Assembly: GCF_016583645.1 (NCBI RefSeq)
Contig: NZ_NRRL01000005.1
Coordinates: 62,001 to 126,000 of the forward strand
Reading direction: 5' to 3'
DNA length: 64,000 bases
Source: Rhodovibrio sodomensis
Lineage (GTDB): Bacteria > Pseudomonadota > Alphaproteobacteria > Kiloniellales > Rhodovibrionaceae
Numbering within the stretch: position 1 is the first letter of the stretch; the number at the start of each line of letters is the position of its first letter. A model generated the notes under the pieces. It saw only the letters and a list, made by a program, of their open reading frames with translations, searched no databases and was not told where the DNA came from. The translations under genes and the position numbers were made by a program. Of this stretch, positions 54,300 to 64,000 are shown piece by piece.

Positions 54300-54605
54300 A
54301 TGATCCCGGGTGAAATCGTTTGCGCCGACGGCGAATTGGACCTGAACGCCGGCCGCGAAACCAAGCAGCTGGAGGTCGCCAACACCGGCGACCGGCCGGT
54401 CCAGGTGGGCAGCCACTACCACTTCCACGAGGCGAATCCGGCGCTGTCGTTTGACCGCGCGGCCGCCAGGGGCTTCCGGCTCGACATCGCCGCCGGCAGC
54501 GCGATGCGCTTCGAACCCGGGCAGAGTCGCACGGTCCCCCTGGTCGCCTACGCCGGCCATCGCCGGGTCGTCGGCTTCCGCGGCGCGGTCGACGGGGATT
54601 TGTAG
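54300..54605 (+). CDS. ureB: UreB, urease beta subunit
   Basis: The 101-residue beta subunit: [41 protein letters not shown] and [17 protein letters not shown]. Normal length for an unfused UreB. It is separated from ureC by 211 bp occupied by a repeat, unusual within a urease structural operon. Confidence 0.96.
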   Translation: MIPGEIVCADGELDLNAGRETKQLEVANTGDRPVQVGSHYHFHEANPALSFDRAAARGFRLDIAAGSAMRFEPGQSRTVPLVAYAGHRRVVGFRGAVDGDL

Positions 54606-54614
54606 GAGCGAAAG

Positions 54615-54767
54615 TTCCCCCTCCTCCACTGGGAGAAGGGGGGCAGGGGGAGGTGGTTGCCCCGGATTGCGCGCTTACGACGGCGCCGATTTAAGGCAAG
54701 CGAGGAACGGCGAGGGTCTGCAGACCTACCTCTCCCTGTCCCTCTCCTTCCAGTGAAGGAGAGGGGA
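54615..54767. repeat. Palindromic repeat family C, copy 3, between ureB and ureC
   Basis: Starts TCCCCCTCCTCCACTGGGAG and ends TCTCCTTCCAGTGAAGGAGAGG, with complementary ends. It fills most of the ureB-ureC gap. Confidence 0.65.
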
Positions 54768-54816
54768 CCCGCCGCAGACAGCCATTGAACGAGGCCGAAA
54801 GCGAAGGAACGCAAAC

Positions 54817-56529
54817 ATGGCCACCACGATCTCGCGCGATGCCTACGCCGACATGTTCGGCCCCACGATCGGGGACAAGGTCCGGCTCGCCGACACCGAG
54901 TTGTTCATCGAGGTCGAGGAGGACCGCACCGTCTACGGCGAGGAGGTCAAGTTCGGCGGCGGCAAGGTGCTGCGCGACGGCATGGGCCAGTCGCAGGCGA
55001 CCCGCGCCGAGGGGGCGATGGACACGGTCGTTACCAACGCCCTGATCCTGGATCACTGGGGCGTGGTGAAGGCGGACGTCGGCCTGCGCGACGGCCGGAT
55101 CGCGGCGATCGGCAAGGCCGGCAACCCGAACGTCCAGCCGGGCGTGGACATCGTGGTCGGCCCGGGCACCGAGGTGATCGCGGGCGAGGGCAAGATCCTG
55201 ACCGCCGGCGGGCTCGACGTGCACATCCACTTCGTCTGCCCGCAGCAGGTCGAGGACGCGGTGGCCAGCGGCCTGACCACCATGATGGGCGGCGGCACCG
55301 GCCCGGCCGCCGGCACCAACGCCACCACCTGCACCCCCGGCGGCTGGCACATCGGCCGGATGCTGCAGGCCGCCGAGCGGCTGCCGGTCAACCTCGGCTT
55401 CTTCGCCAAGGGCAACTCCTCCCGGCCCGACGCGCTCGCCGAGCAGGTGCGCGCGGGCGCCTGCGCGCTGAAGCTGCACGAGGACTGGGGCTCCACCCCC
55501 GCGGCCGTCGACACCTGCCTGTCGGTCGCCGACCAGCTCGACGTGCAGGTGTTGATCCACACCGACACGCTGAACGAGTCCGGCTTCATCGAGGACACGG
55601 TGAAGGCGATCCAGGGCCGTACCATCCACGCCTTCCATACCGAGGGTGCCGGCGGCGGCCACGCGCCCGACGTGATCAAGCTGTGCGGCGAGGCGAACGT
55701 CCTGCCCAGCTCCACCAACCCCACGCGCCCGTTCACGGTGAACACGGTGGACGAGCATTTGGACATGCTGATGGTCTGCCATCACCTGGACCGCCGCATC
55801 CCGGAAGACGTCGCCTTCGCCGAAAGCCGGATCCGCAAGGAGACGATCGCCGCCGAGGACATCCTGCACGACCTGGGTGCCTTTTCGATCATGGCGTCCG
55901 ACGCGCAGGCGATGGGCCGGGTCGGGGAGGTGATCTCCCGGACCTGGCAGACCGCCGACAAGATGAAGCGCCAGCGCGGCGCCCTGCCGGAGGAGCGCGG
56001 CGACAACGACAACCTGCGCGCCCGCCGCTACCTCGCGAAATACACCATCAACCCCGCGATCGCGCAGGGCGTGTCGCAGTACGTCGGCTCGATCGAGCAG
56101 GGCAAGCTGGCCGACCTGGTGCTCTGGGACCCGGCGTTCTTCGGCGTGAAGCCGGCGATGGTGATCAAGTCCGGCGCGATCCTGTCGGTGCCGATGGGCG
56201 ATCCCAACGCCTCCATTCCCACGCCGCAGCCGGTGCACTACCGCACGATGTTCGCCGGCTACGGCCGGGCGATGACGCAGAGCGCGGTCACCTTCGTCTC
56301 CGGCGCCGCACTCGACACCGGCGATCCCGCGGGCGAACTGGGCCTGGCGCGCCAGCTGCTGCCGGTCGCCAACACCCGCCGCCTGAGCAAGGCGGACATG
56401 GTGCTGAACGACAAGACGCCGGACATGCAGGTCGACCCGGAAACCTACGAGGTCCGCGCCGACGGCGAGCTGCTGACCTGCGAACCCGCCGCCGAGCTCG
56501 GCCTGGCGCAGCGCTATTTCCTGTTCTGA
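54817..56529 (+). CDS. ureC: UreC, urease alpha catalytic subunit
   Basis: The 570-residue nickel amidohydrolase hydrolyses urea to ammonia and carbamate. The carbamylated nickel-bridging lysine is Lys219 (ALKLHEDWG), nickel-binding DVHIHF and the mobile-flap MVCHHLD with Cys321 and His322 are present, matching Klebsiella residues with a +2 offset. Start ATG 54817; nothing suggests a defect. Confidence 0.97.
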   Translation: MATTISRDAYADMFGPTIGDKVRLADTELFIEVEEDRTVYGEEVKFGGGKVLRDGMGQSQATRAEGAMDTVVTNALILDHWGVVKADVGLRDGRIAAIGKAGNPNVQPGVDIVVGPGTEVIAGEGKILTAGGLDVHIHFVCPQQVEDAVASGLTTMMGGGTGPAAGTNATTCTPGGWHIGRMLQAAERLPVNLGFFAKGNSSRPDALAEQVRAGACALKLHEDWGSTPAAVDTCLSVADQLDVQVLIHTDTLNESGFIEDTVKAIQGRTIHAFHTEGAGGGHAPDVIKLCGEANVLPSSTNPTRPFTVNTVDEHLDMLMVCHHLDRRIPEDVAFAESRIRKETIAAEDILHDLGAFSIMASDAQAMGRVGEVISRTWQTADKMKRQRGALPEERGDNDNLRARRYLAKYTINPAIAQGVSQYVGSIEQGKLADLVLWDPAFFGVKPAMVIKSGAILSVPMGDPNASIPTPQPVHYRTMFAGYGRAMTQSAVTFVSGAALDTGDPAGELGLARQLLPVANTRRLSKADMVLNDKTPDMQVDPETYEVRADGELLTCEPAAELGLAQRYFLF

Positions 56530-56587
56530 TAAGGGATTGGGCGATGGTGTTGAGGTCTCGCGCAAGCGCCCCGTCGGGCCAACTGGT

Positions 56588-56691
56588 TCCCCTCCTCCAG
56601 TGGGAGGAGGGGCGAGGGGAGGAGGGTGCCCCGGTGTCAGCGGTGCGGCTACCTCCTCTCCCTAGCCCTCTCCTCCCAGTGGAGGAGAGGG
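56588..56691. repeat. Palindromic repeat family C, copy 4, between ureC and ureE
   Basis: TCCCCTCCTCCAGTGGGAGG at the left and CCTCCCAGTGGAGGAGAGGGGA at the right, with complementary ends. Nearly identical to copy 5 after ureG at both ends, differing mainly in the central segment. Confidence 0.75.
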
Positions 56692-56731
56692 GATCAGTTG
56701 CGGCCCCCGTGGAAAGCCAAGGAGCCACCCC

Positions 56732-57235
56732 ATGACCGGCGATCTGCCGCGCGCGTCGCGGGTCGCCGCGCCGGGACAGTGGCCGGCGGGCGACGCGGTC
56801 GCGACGCTGACGCTGGCCTACGTTGACCGCCATCTGCGCCGGCGTCGGCTGAGCACGGATGACGGGACCCGCCTGCTGCTCGACCTGCCGCGGCCGAGGC
56901 TACTGCACGACGGCGAAGGGCTGGATCTGGGCGACGGCCGCTGGGTCGGCGTGCGCGCCGCGGCCGAACCGGTGGTCGAGGCGCGGGCGAGGGACCCCCG
57001 GGAGCTGGCCCGGCTGGCCTGGCACGTCGGCAACCGGCACACCGCCTGCCAGATCCTCGACACCGCGATCCGGGTGCTGGACGATCCGGTGCTGGCCGAC
57101 ATGCTGGCCGGCCTCGGGGCGGAGGTGGTGCGCACCGAGGCGCCGTTCGCGCCGGAGCCCGGCGCCTATTCGAGTGGCCACGGCCGGACGCACGACGTCG
57201 ACACGCTTGCCGACGGGCCGGAAGCGGCGCCATGA
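56732..57235 (+). CDS. ureE: UreE, urease nickel metallochaperone
   Basis: The 167-residue UreE delivers nickel to the UreDFG complex. N-terminal domain (about 1-75, LTLAYVDRHLRRRRLSTDDGTRLLLDLP) and C-terminal metal domain (ELARLAWHVGNRH). The extended tail has only a few His (GHGRTHD), so it is a weak nickel store compared with His-rich UreE. It overlaps ureF by 4 bp. Confidence 0.92.
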   Translation: MTGDLPRASRVAAPGQWPAGDAVATLTLAYVDRHLRRRRLSTDDGTRLLLDLPRPRLLHDGEGLDLGDGRWVGVRAAAEPVVEARARDPRELARLAWHVGNRHTACQILDTAIRVLDDPVLADMLAGLGAEVVRTEAPFAPEPGAYSSGHGRTHDVDTLADGPEAAP

Positions 57236-57947
57236 TGCCGGATACGCCCACGCCACCCGCGCCCGCGCCGCTAGGCCCGGGCGCGCTCTTGCGCCTGAAC
57301 GCGTGGCTGTCGCCCTCCTACCCGGTGGGCGCCTACAGCTTCTCCCACGGGCTCGAGGCAGCCGGCGGGGCAGGGCTGCTGGAAACCGCCGGGGCGCTGC
57401 AGTCGTGGCTGGAACGGTTGCTGCTGGACGGTGCCGGGGTCAGCGACGGTGCGTTTCTGGCGCACGCCCATACCGCGGTGGTGGACGGCGATGACGCGGC
57501 GCTGCGCGCGGTACACGACCTCGCGCTGGCGTTCCAGCCGTCGGCGGAGCTGGCGCTGGAGACGCAGGCGCAGGGCCGAGCCTTCCTGCGCCAGACCCGC
57601 TCCGCCTGGCCGTGCGCCGCGCTCGACCGGCTCGCCGCGATGACCGACGGGCCGGTCGCCTATCCGGTCGCGGTCGGCGCCGCGGCGGCAGGGCACGGCG
57701 TGCCGCTGGACGCCGCGCTGCCCGCCTATCTGGGCGCGTTCGCCGGCAACCTGGTCTCGGCCGCGCTGCGGGTCCTGCCGATCGGCCAGAACGCCGGGCA
57801 GACCGTGCTGGCGCGGTTGACCCCCAGCATCGAGGCCGCCGCGGCCGCCGCCCGCGCGACCCCGCTCGACGCGGTCGCCACCGCGGTACCGCACGCCGAG
57901 ATCCTGTCGATCGCTCACGAAACCCAGTACACGAGGTTGTTCCGCTC

Positions 57948-57951
<4 letters not shown>
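57232..57951 (+). CDS. ureF: UreF, urease accessory protein
   Basis: The 239-residue all-alpha accessory protein bridges UreD and UreG. Family words: [56 protein letters not shown]. The first ~15 residues are Pro/Ala-rich. It overlaps ureG by 4 bp. Confidence 0.93.
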
Positions 57952-58571
<620 letters not shown>

Positions 58572-58594
58572 GTCTCGGAGGGCACCGGTTCGAT

Positions 58595-58701
58595 TCCCCT
58601 CCTCCAGTGGGAGGAGGGGCGAGGGGAGGCGGGGCCACGTGCATCGACGCCGCGGGCAACCTCCTCTCCCTTACCCTCTCCTCCCACTGGAGGAGAGGGG
58701 A
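58595..58701. repeat. Palindromic repeat family C, copy 5, after ureG
   Basis: TCCCCTCCTCCAGTGGGAGG ... TCCCACTGGAGGAGAGGGG: complementary ends as in copy 4. It ends the urease operon and precedes about 400 bp before nrdJ. Confidence 0.75.
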
Positions 58702-59108
58702 TGAGTGGTTCCGCGCCCGACAATAAACTTTCGCCGACTCCGTGCCGGCCCCGCCGCGCGACTCGCGGGGGCGTGTTAGCCCTTCCCATGGTCGCCCGAC
58801 CGGTTTATCGGCCGCGCCCTGCGGTTATCCCCCGGGCCATCCACCGAGCTGTGCACAGGCCGGGGATTTCTATCCGCGTCTTCCCCAGGACTCACAGGCG
58901 CGCGCTACTTGATATAGCCCGGTTCGGGGCGTTCAATACCAAATCTAGGAACTTTCCTGTTGCCACCCGCCCGGGTCTGGGATCACTATCTTGTGGCCAA
59001 GGGGGCGGGAAACACCAGAGCTAGCCCCGCAATTGGGCAGCACGCCGCGGTCCGGCGCCATCCCGGGCCGAACGCGCCAGACACGAACGCACTAAGGGGG
59101 AATCCAGG
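58702..59108 (+). promoter_or_regulatory. Upstream region of nrdJ
   Basis: About 400 bp with no supported gene. Two weak dyads, GCTACTTGATATAGC (58904-58918) and TACCAAATCTAGGA (58937-58950), lie about 32 bp apart, the spacing typical of paired NrdR boxes, but the match to the NrdR consensus is poor. AAGGGGGAATCCAGG gives the ribosome site. I see no cobalamin riboswitch box. Confidence 0.3.
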
Positions 59109-62100
59109 ATGCGGATCCAGCGCCGCTTCACCGAGGCCGGACAGGATGTCTACGAGTCGATCGGTTTCCGCGAGACGTCGAGCGAGATTCGGAACCCGGA
59201 CGGGTCGGTCGTCTTCCAGGCCGAGCGCGTCGAGGTGCCGCAGGACTGGAGCCAGGTCGCGAGCGACATCCTGGCACAGAAGTATTTCCGCAAAGCCGGC
59301 GTGCCGGCGGCCACCAAGCCGGTCGAAGAGAATTCGGTGCCGTCCTGGCTGTGGCGCCGCGTGCCGGACGAGCAGGCGCTGGAATCCGTCCCGGCCGAGC
59401 AGCGCTATGGCGCGGAGACGAGCGCGCGCCAAGTGTTCGACCGGCTGGCCGGCACCTGGACCTACTGGGGCTGGAAGGGCGGCTATTTCGACGGCGAGGA
59501 AGACGCCCGCGCGTTCTTCGACGAGATGCGGTTCATGCTGGCGTGCCAGATGTCCGCGCCGAACAGCCCGCAATGGTTCAACACCGGCCTGCACTGGGCC
59601 TACGGCATCGACGGGCCGAGCCAGGGCCACTACTACGTCGACTACGAGACCGGCCAGGTGAAACCGTCCGACAGCGCCTACGAGCGCCCGCAGCCGCACG
59701 CCTGCTTCATCCAGTCGGTCAACGACGACCTGGTGAACGAGAACGGCATCATGGACCTGTGGGTCCGTGAGGCGCGGCTGTTCAAGTACGGCTCCGGCAC
59801 CGGCACCAACTTCTCCAAGCTGCGCGGCTCCGGCGAGCGGCTGGCCGGCGGCGGCAAGTCGTCGGGCCTGATGTCGTTCCTGAAGATCGGCGACCGCGCG
59901 GCCGGCGCGATCAAGTCCGGCGGCACCACCCGCCGGGCGGCCAAGATGGTCACGGTCGACATCGACCATCCGGACATCGAGGAATACATCGACTGGAAGG
60001 TCGTCGAGGAGCAGAAGGTCGCCGCGCTGGTCGCGGGCTCCAAGGCCGCGCGCAAGCACATGTCCGAGGTCATGGAGGCGATCAACGTCGCCCGCGAGGA
60101 CGGCGAGGCCGCGTTCGACCCCAAGCGCAACCCGGACCTGAAGCAGGCGATCAAGGCCGCCCGCAAGGCGCACGTGCCGGAGAACTACGTCCAGCGCGTG
60201 ATCCAGTTCGCGCGCCAGGGCTACACCCAGATCGCGTTCAAGACCTACGACACCGACTGGGACAGCGAGGCCTACCTGACGGTCTCCGGCCAGAACTCCA
60301 ACAACTCGGTCCGCCTGACCAACGCGTTCCTCGAGGCGGTGGAGAACGACGACGACTGGCACCTGACCAACCGGGTCGACGGCTCCGTCGTGAAGACCGT
60401 CAAGGCGCGCGAGCTGTGGGAGAAGATCGGCTACAGCGCTTGGGCCTGCGCCGATCCGGGGCTGCAGTACGACAGCACGATCAACGAGTGGCACACCTGC
60501 CCGAACTCCGGGCGGATCAACGCCTCCAACCCGTGCTCGGAGTACATGTTCCTGGACGACACGGCGTGCAACCTGGCCTCGCTCAACCTGATGCAGTTCC
60601 GCCACGCCGATGGCGCGTTCGACGTGGACAGCTACGAGCATGCCGTGCGGCTGTGGACCATGGTGCTCGAGATCTCGGTGCTGATGGCGCAGTTCCCCTC
60701 CGAGGAGATCGCGCGCCTGTCCTACGAGTACCGCACGCTGGGGCTCGGCTACGCCAACCTGGGCGGCCTGCTGATGGCGAACGGCCTGTCCTACGACAGC
60801 GACGAGGGCCGGGCCTTCGCCGGCGCGTTGTCGGCGGTGATGACCGGCGTCGCCTACAAGACCAGTGCCGAGATGGCGGGCGAGCTGGGCGCGTTCCCGG
60901 GTTATGCGACGAACCGCGAGCCGATGCTGCGGGTGATGCGCAACCATCGCCGCGCCGCGCATGGCGAGACCCAGGGCTACGAGGGCCTGTCGATGGCCCC
61001 GGTGGCGCTCGACATCGCCAACGTGCCCAGCGCCGATCTGGCCGAGGCCGCCAAGCGCGCCTGGGACGACGCGGTGCAGCTGGGCGAGCAGCACGGCTAC
61101 CGCAACGCCCAGGCGACCGTGGTCGCCCCGACCGGCACGATCGGCCTGGTGATGGACTGCGACACCACCGGCATCGAGCCCGACTTCGCGCTGGTGAAGT
61201 TCAAGAAGCTGGCCGGCGGCGGCTACTTCAAGATCATCAACCGAACGGTGCCGGAAGCGCTGCAGACGCTGGGCTACGACGACGGCCAGGTCGAGGACAT
61301 CATCCGCTACGCGGTCGGCCACGGCACCCTGCAGGACGCCCCCTACGTCAACCACGAGAGCCTGAAGAAGCTGGGCTTCACCCAGGCCGCGCTGGAGGCG
61401 GTGGAGAGCGCGCTCGCGAGCGCGTTCGACATCAAGTTCGCGTTCAACAAGTGGACCCTGGGCGAGGAGTTCTGCACGCGCGTGCTGGGCTTCGAGCAGG
61501 CGCAGCTGAACGACTTCAGCTTCGACATGCTGCAAGCCCTCGGCTTCACCAAGGCCCAGGTCGACGCCGCCAACACCTACTGCTGCGGGGCGATGACCCT
61601 GGAGGGCGCGCCGCACCTCAAGGTCAGCCACTATCCGGTGTTCGACTGCGCCAACCCGTGCGGCCGGAAAGGCACCCGCGCGCTTTCGGTCGATAGCCAC
61701 ATCAAGATGATGGCGGCGGCCCAGCCGTTCATCTCCGGCGCGATCTCCAAGACCATCAACATGCCCCACAAGGCCGGCGTGGAGGACTGCAAGGACGCCT
61801 ACATGCTGTCCTGGCGCCTGGGGCTGAAGGCGAACGCGCTGTACCGCGACGGCTCCAAGCTGTCGCAGCCGCTGTCCAGCGTGATGGCGGACACCGACCT
61901 GGACGAAGTCGACGACGCGGTCGAGGAGATCGCCGAGGCGCCGAGCGCGCAGAGGGCCGAGCAGGTCGCCGAGCGGGTGGTCGAGCGGATCGTCGAGAAG
62001 CGCGCCCAGCGCGAGCGGCTGCCCGACCGGCGCAAGGGCTACATCCAGAAGGCGGTGGTCGGCGGCCACAAGCTCTACCTGCACACCGGCGAGTACGACG

Positions 62101-62867
62101 ACGGCAGCCTGGGCGAGGTGTTCATCGACATGCACAAGGAGGGCGCCGCCTTCCGCTCGCTGATGAACAACTTCGCGATCGCGATCTCGATCGGCCTGCA
62201 GTACGGCGTCCCGCTGGAGGAGTACGTCGACGCCTACACCTTCACCCGCTTCGAGCCGGCGGGCGGCGTCCAGGGCAACGACCGGATCAAGTTCGCCACC
62301 TCGCTGCTCGACTACATCTTCCGCGAGCTCGCGGTCAGCTACCTGGGCCGCGACGACCTGGCCCATGTCGGCGGCGACCAGACCGCCCCGGACGAGCTCG
62401 GCGAGGGCGAGGCGGAGAGCCAGCGCGCCCAGGTGGCGGAGACGGTCCGCCGCTACGCGTCCACGGGCTACGTCCGCTCCTCGCTGCTGGTCTACGACGG
62501 CGGCCGGGGCGCCGCCCAGGCGACCGGCACCGACGGGCCGGTGGCCCGCGGGGCCGACGGCGGCGGATCGGCCGGGCCGGGCGGCCAGGCCGCCACGGCC
62601 TACGCCGCCACCCGCGAGACCGTGACCGCCAGCACCGAGACGCTCACCACCGCCCGCGGTTCCGGCGGGGCCGGCGGCGCGGCCGGCGCCGCGCTCGCCG
62701 AGGAGCCGGTGCGCGAGCAGGACGAAAAGCAGCGCGAACGCGCCATGCAGGCCCGCCTGAAGGGCTACGAGGGCGACGCCTGCGGCGCCTGCGGCAACTT
62801 CACCCTGGTGCGCAACGGCACCTGCATGAAGTGCGACACCTGCGGGAGCACAAGCGGGTGTAGCTGA
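59109..62867 (+). CDS. nrdJ: NrdJ, adenosylcobalamin-dependent (class II) ribonucleotide reductase
   Basis: The 1252-residue enzyme makes deoxyribonucleotides with or without oxygen, using B12. [69 protein letters not shown] and [21 protein letters not shown] are diagnostic. A Gly/Ala-rich linker (about residues 1125-1200) leads to a C-terminal Cys-rich tail (CGACGNF ... [13 protein letters not shown]) that shuttles electrons to the active site. Monocistronic; B12 demand fits the cobD-like gene elsewhere in the window. Confidence 0.96.
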   Translation: MRIQRRFTEAGQDVYESIGFRETSSEIRNPDGSVVFQAERVEVPQDWSQVASDILAQKYFRKAGVPAATKPVEENSVPSWLWRRVPDEQALESVPAEQRYGAETSARQVFDRLAGTWTYWGWKGGYFDGEEDARAFFDEMRFMLACQMSAPNSPQWFNTGLHWAYGIDGPSQGHYYVDYETGQVKPSDSAYERPQPHACFIQSVNDDLVNENGIMDLWVREARLFKYGSGTGTNFSKLRGSGERLAGGGKSSGLMSFLKIGDRAAGAIKSGGTTRRAAKMVTVDIDHPDIEEYIDWKVVEEQKVAALVAGSKAARKHMSEVMEAINVAREDGEAAFDPKRNPDLKQAIKAARKAHVPENYVQRVIQFARQGYTQIAFKTYDTDWDSEAYLTVSGQNSNNSVRLTNAFLEAVENDDDWHLTNRVDGSVVKTVKARELWEKIGYSAWACADPGLQYDSTINEWHTCPNSGRINASNPCSEYMFLDDTACNLASLNLMQFRHADGAFDVDSYEHAVRLWTMVLEISVLMAQFPSEEIARLSYEYRTLGLGYANLGGLLMANGLSYDSDEGRAFAGALSAVMTGVAYKTSAEMAGELGAFPGYATNREPMLRVMRNHRRAAHGETQGYEGLSMAPVALDIANVPSADLAEAAKRAWDDAVQLGEQHGYRNAQATVVAPTGTIGLVMDCDTTGIEPDFALVKFKKLAGGGYFKIINRTVPEALQTLGYDDGQVEDIIRYAVGHGTLQDAPYVNHESLKKLGFTQAALEAVESALASAFDIKFAFNKWTLGEEFCTRVLGFEQAQLNDFSFDMLQALGFTKAQVDAANTYCCGAMTLEGAPHLKVSHYPVFDCANPCGRKGTRALSVDSHIKMMAAAQPFISGAISKTINMPHKAGVEDCKDAYMLSWRLGLKANALYRDGSKLSQPLSSVMADTDLDEVDDAVEEIAEAPSAQRAEQVAERVVERIVEKRAQRERLPDRRKGYIQKAVVGGHKLYLHTGEYDDGSLGEVFIDMHKEGAAFRSLMNNFAIAISIGLQYGVPLEEYVDAYTFTRFEPAGGVQGNDRIKFATSLLDYIFRELAVSYLGRDDLAHVGGDQTAPDELGEGEAESQRAQVAETVRRYASTGYVRSSLLVYDGGRGAAQATGTDGPVARGADGGGSAGPGGQAATAYAATRETVTASTETLTTARGSGGAGGAAGAALAEEPVREQDEKQRERAMQARLKGYEGDACGACGNFTLVRNGTCMKCDTCGSTSGCS

Positions 62868-62879
62868 CCGCCGCCTTAC

Positions 62880-63010
62880 GGGGCTTTCTGAAACGGCGCA
62901 AGGTCTGTCCGCAACGGCGCGAGGTTTGTCCTCAAGCGGCGTTGCGGACTGCCTCACTTCACAAACGGGGTGAGGGGTATCCGCAGCGGCGTCGCTGCTT
63001 GTCTCATTTT
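62880..63010. repeat. Degenerate ~22-bp repeats downstream of nrdJ
   Basis: AACGGCGCAAGGTCTGTCCGC, AACGGCGCGAGGTTTGTCCTC, AAGCGGCGTTGCGGACTGCC and AGCGGCGTCGCTGCTTGTCTC follow each other with drift. They may be IS-end remnants or decayed binding sites. They sit at the point where base composition changes. Confidence 0.4.
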
Positions 63011-63154
63011 GTCACTCTAGCCGCCCTGAGGTCTCCGGCAGTGAGTAAGGGCATGGGGCTGAGGCTGAGCCGGTCGCTCGAGTGAACCTGACGAACCAAG
63101 GCAGAGGAAAATTGACCACTATGGGTCGTGATTGGCGCATCAGGGAGTAAGGAC

Positions 63155-63310
63155 ATGATCGCCGCTGGCAACGACCGTTCTCCCCAAGGGACCGCGAGCA
63201 CTAGGACTCGGGCCGCCTTGAATGTCTGGGAAGATTATTTTTCTGTCAGAGGCCTACCTCGCGCCGAATGCGCTTGGCATCGTGCAGTTGCAAAAGCGGA
63301 GTACGGTTGA
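63155..63310 (+). CDS. Small ORF (51 aa) coupled to the MBL-fold gene
   Basis: ATG 63155 has a good ribosome site (GGGAGTAAGG, 5-10 nt upstream). The product is a small polar protein with WEDYFSVRGLPRAECAWHRA. Its TGA is immediately followed by the ATG of the next gene with no spacing, indicating translational coupling. No family recognised. Base composition is less GC-rich than the rest of the window. Confidence 0.5.
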   Translation: MIAAGNDRSPQGTASTRTRAALNVWEDYFSVRGLPRAECAWHRAVAKAEYG

Positions 63311-64000
63311 ATGGCTTACATGACGTTTTTTCCGCTCGGTAACGCCGATAGCACTCTTATCAGGCTAGCCGATGATCAGCTCGTCCTCTTCGACTTCGCA
63401 GATACGCGCGATCCCAAAGACGCTCTCGATCGTCGTTGCGACTTGCGGCATGAACTCCGCAAGGAGATGAACTTCGCGAGGAAAGAAGACTTTTCAGTGG
63501 TCTGCTTCACACACCTCGACGACGACCATGTGTGCGGCGCGCAGGACTTCTTCTGGTTCGATCATGCGGAGAAATACCAAGGCCCCGGTCGAGCCAAGAT
63601 TGCCGAACTCTGGGTTCCTGCCGCAGCCATTACCGAGGAAGGCATCGACGGGGACGCCAGGGTTATCCGTCAAGAAGCACGACATCGCCTCAAACGTGGT
63701 TCTGGCGTCAAGGTGTTCTCGCACCCGGAGGCCCTTCGTTCGTTTCTTGCGGAGAACGGTATCCGGCTCCAGGACCGCATGGACTGCATTGTGGACGCCG
63801 GTCGCCTCGTGCCCGGGTTCAGCAAACTCGGTCCGGAAAGGGCCGAGTTCTTCGTTCACAGCCCTTTCGCTTGGCGAAGCGACGAGCGGGGCCTGGAGGA
63901 CCGCAACCAGGACTCGATCGTCGTTCAAGCGACCTTCTCCGAACAGAGTTCAGAGACTTGCGTCCTCCTAGGGGCGGACGCGGATCACGAAACTCTGACC
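63311..64000 (+). CDS. ComEC/Rec2-type metallo-beta-lactamase-fold hydrolase (partial at right edge)
   Basis: At least 230 residues, open to the window end. N-terminal FFPLGNADSTLIRLADDQLVLFDFAD matches the start of ComEC-like MBL domains (GxGDS... DxG type), and residues 68-73 are HLDDDH, i.e. the HxDxDH form of the metal motif also seen in ComEC (second His replaced by Asp). Near the edge, SIVVQATF...VLLGADAD fits the later beta-strand with metal-ligand Asp. No signal peptide or membrane segment, so a soluble cytoplasmic hydrolase. Such proteins often sit in accessory or defence loci; downstream genes are needed to tell. Confidence 0.72.
   Translation, partial: MAYMTFFPLGNADSTLIRLADDQLVLFDFADTRDPKDALDRRCDLRHELRKEMNFARKEDFSVVCFTHLDDDHVCGAQDFFWFDHAEKYQGPGRAKIAELWVPAAAITEEGIDGDARVIRQEARHRLKRGSGVKVFSHPEALRSFLAENGIRLQDRMDCIVDAGRLVPGFSKLGPERAEFFVHSPFAWRSDERGLEDRNQDSIVVQATFSEQSSETCVLLGADADHETLT

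Noticed and set aside
58702..59108. Cobalamin riboswitch before nrdJ
   Set aside because: No recognisable B12-box core or expected stems; nrdJ is itself B12-dependent and rarely riboswitch-controlled.
58986..62957. 1323-codon open frame on the minus strand opposite nrdJ
   Set aside because: Composition-driven antisense frame in high-GC DNA; Val/Leu/Arg/His-rich low-complexity translation with no motif, while the plus strand encodes a complete NrdJ.
63004..63201. 65-codon minus-strand frame before the small ORF
   Set aside because: No ribosome site and no recognisable domain; it overlaps the better supported 51-aa ORF start, though a remnant gene cannot be fully excluded.
63494..63971. Two overlapping frames (one each strand) near the right edge
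   Set aside because: Both are shadows of the longer frame starting at ATG 63311, which carries the metallo-beta-lactamase motif.

Overview
The window is high-GC DNA with tightly packed, often start/stop-overlapping operons and frequent GTG/TTG starts. Gene content (UbiTUV, COQ10-type and ABC1 proteins, an alphaproteobacterial-style phosphonate cluster, PuuD urate hydroxylase, class II NrdJ reductase) points to an alphaproteobacterium, probably Rhodospirillales-like. This is an inference from gene families; no rRNA or tRNA is present to confirm it.

Layout. 1-2.6 kb: envelope lipoproteins and a small membrane protein. 2.8-7.6 kb: ubiT-ubiU-ubiV, a COQ10-type START protein and an ABC1/UbiB-like kinase, preceded by a candidate FNR-type box; this looks like an oxygen-independent ubiquinone locus. 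7.8-11.7 kb: leftward amino-acid dehydrogenase, CobD-like decarboxylase, DsbA-fold isomerase and EamA transporter. 12.0-16.5 kb: ugpBAEC-type ABC importer. 16.7-37.0 kb: a large phosphonate region with two phosphonate importers (phnCDE1E2 and phnE3C2D2), a phosphonate monoester hydrolase-like protein, an FAD oxidoreductase, phosphonatase phnX, the regulator phnF, the C-P lyase core phnGHIJKLM and a second phnM. 37.2-51 kb: purine/ureide catabolism with an FCD-type GntR regulator, an inactivated IS256-family element, puuD, a uraD-uraH fusion and xdhABC leftward, then an ABC importer, puuE and allA rightward. 51.3-58.6 kb: an NCS1 permease and ureDABCEFG. 59.1-62.9 kb: nrdJ. 63.1 kb to the end: a visibly less GC-rich segment with a 51-residue ORF abutting a metallo-beta-lactamase-fold gene that runs off the window.

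How it fits together. The region from 37 to 58 kb can take xanthine through urate, HIU, OHCU, allantoin and allantoate, and handle ureidoglycolate and urea; the allantoate-hydrolysing step is not in the window. The phosphonate region offers two independent C-P cleavage routes. A candidate operator, ATTGTnnACAAT, occurs before the GntR gene and twice between xdhA and the importer operon, suggesting one regulator for the purine cluster.

The most notable non-genic signal is a bipartite two-hairpin repeat, bounded by CTAG in its best copies, whose CTAG edge coincides with the TAG stop codon of three neighbouring genes; it resembles a MITE. Two other palindromic repeat families lie between operons and inside the urease cluster.
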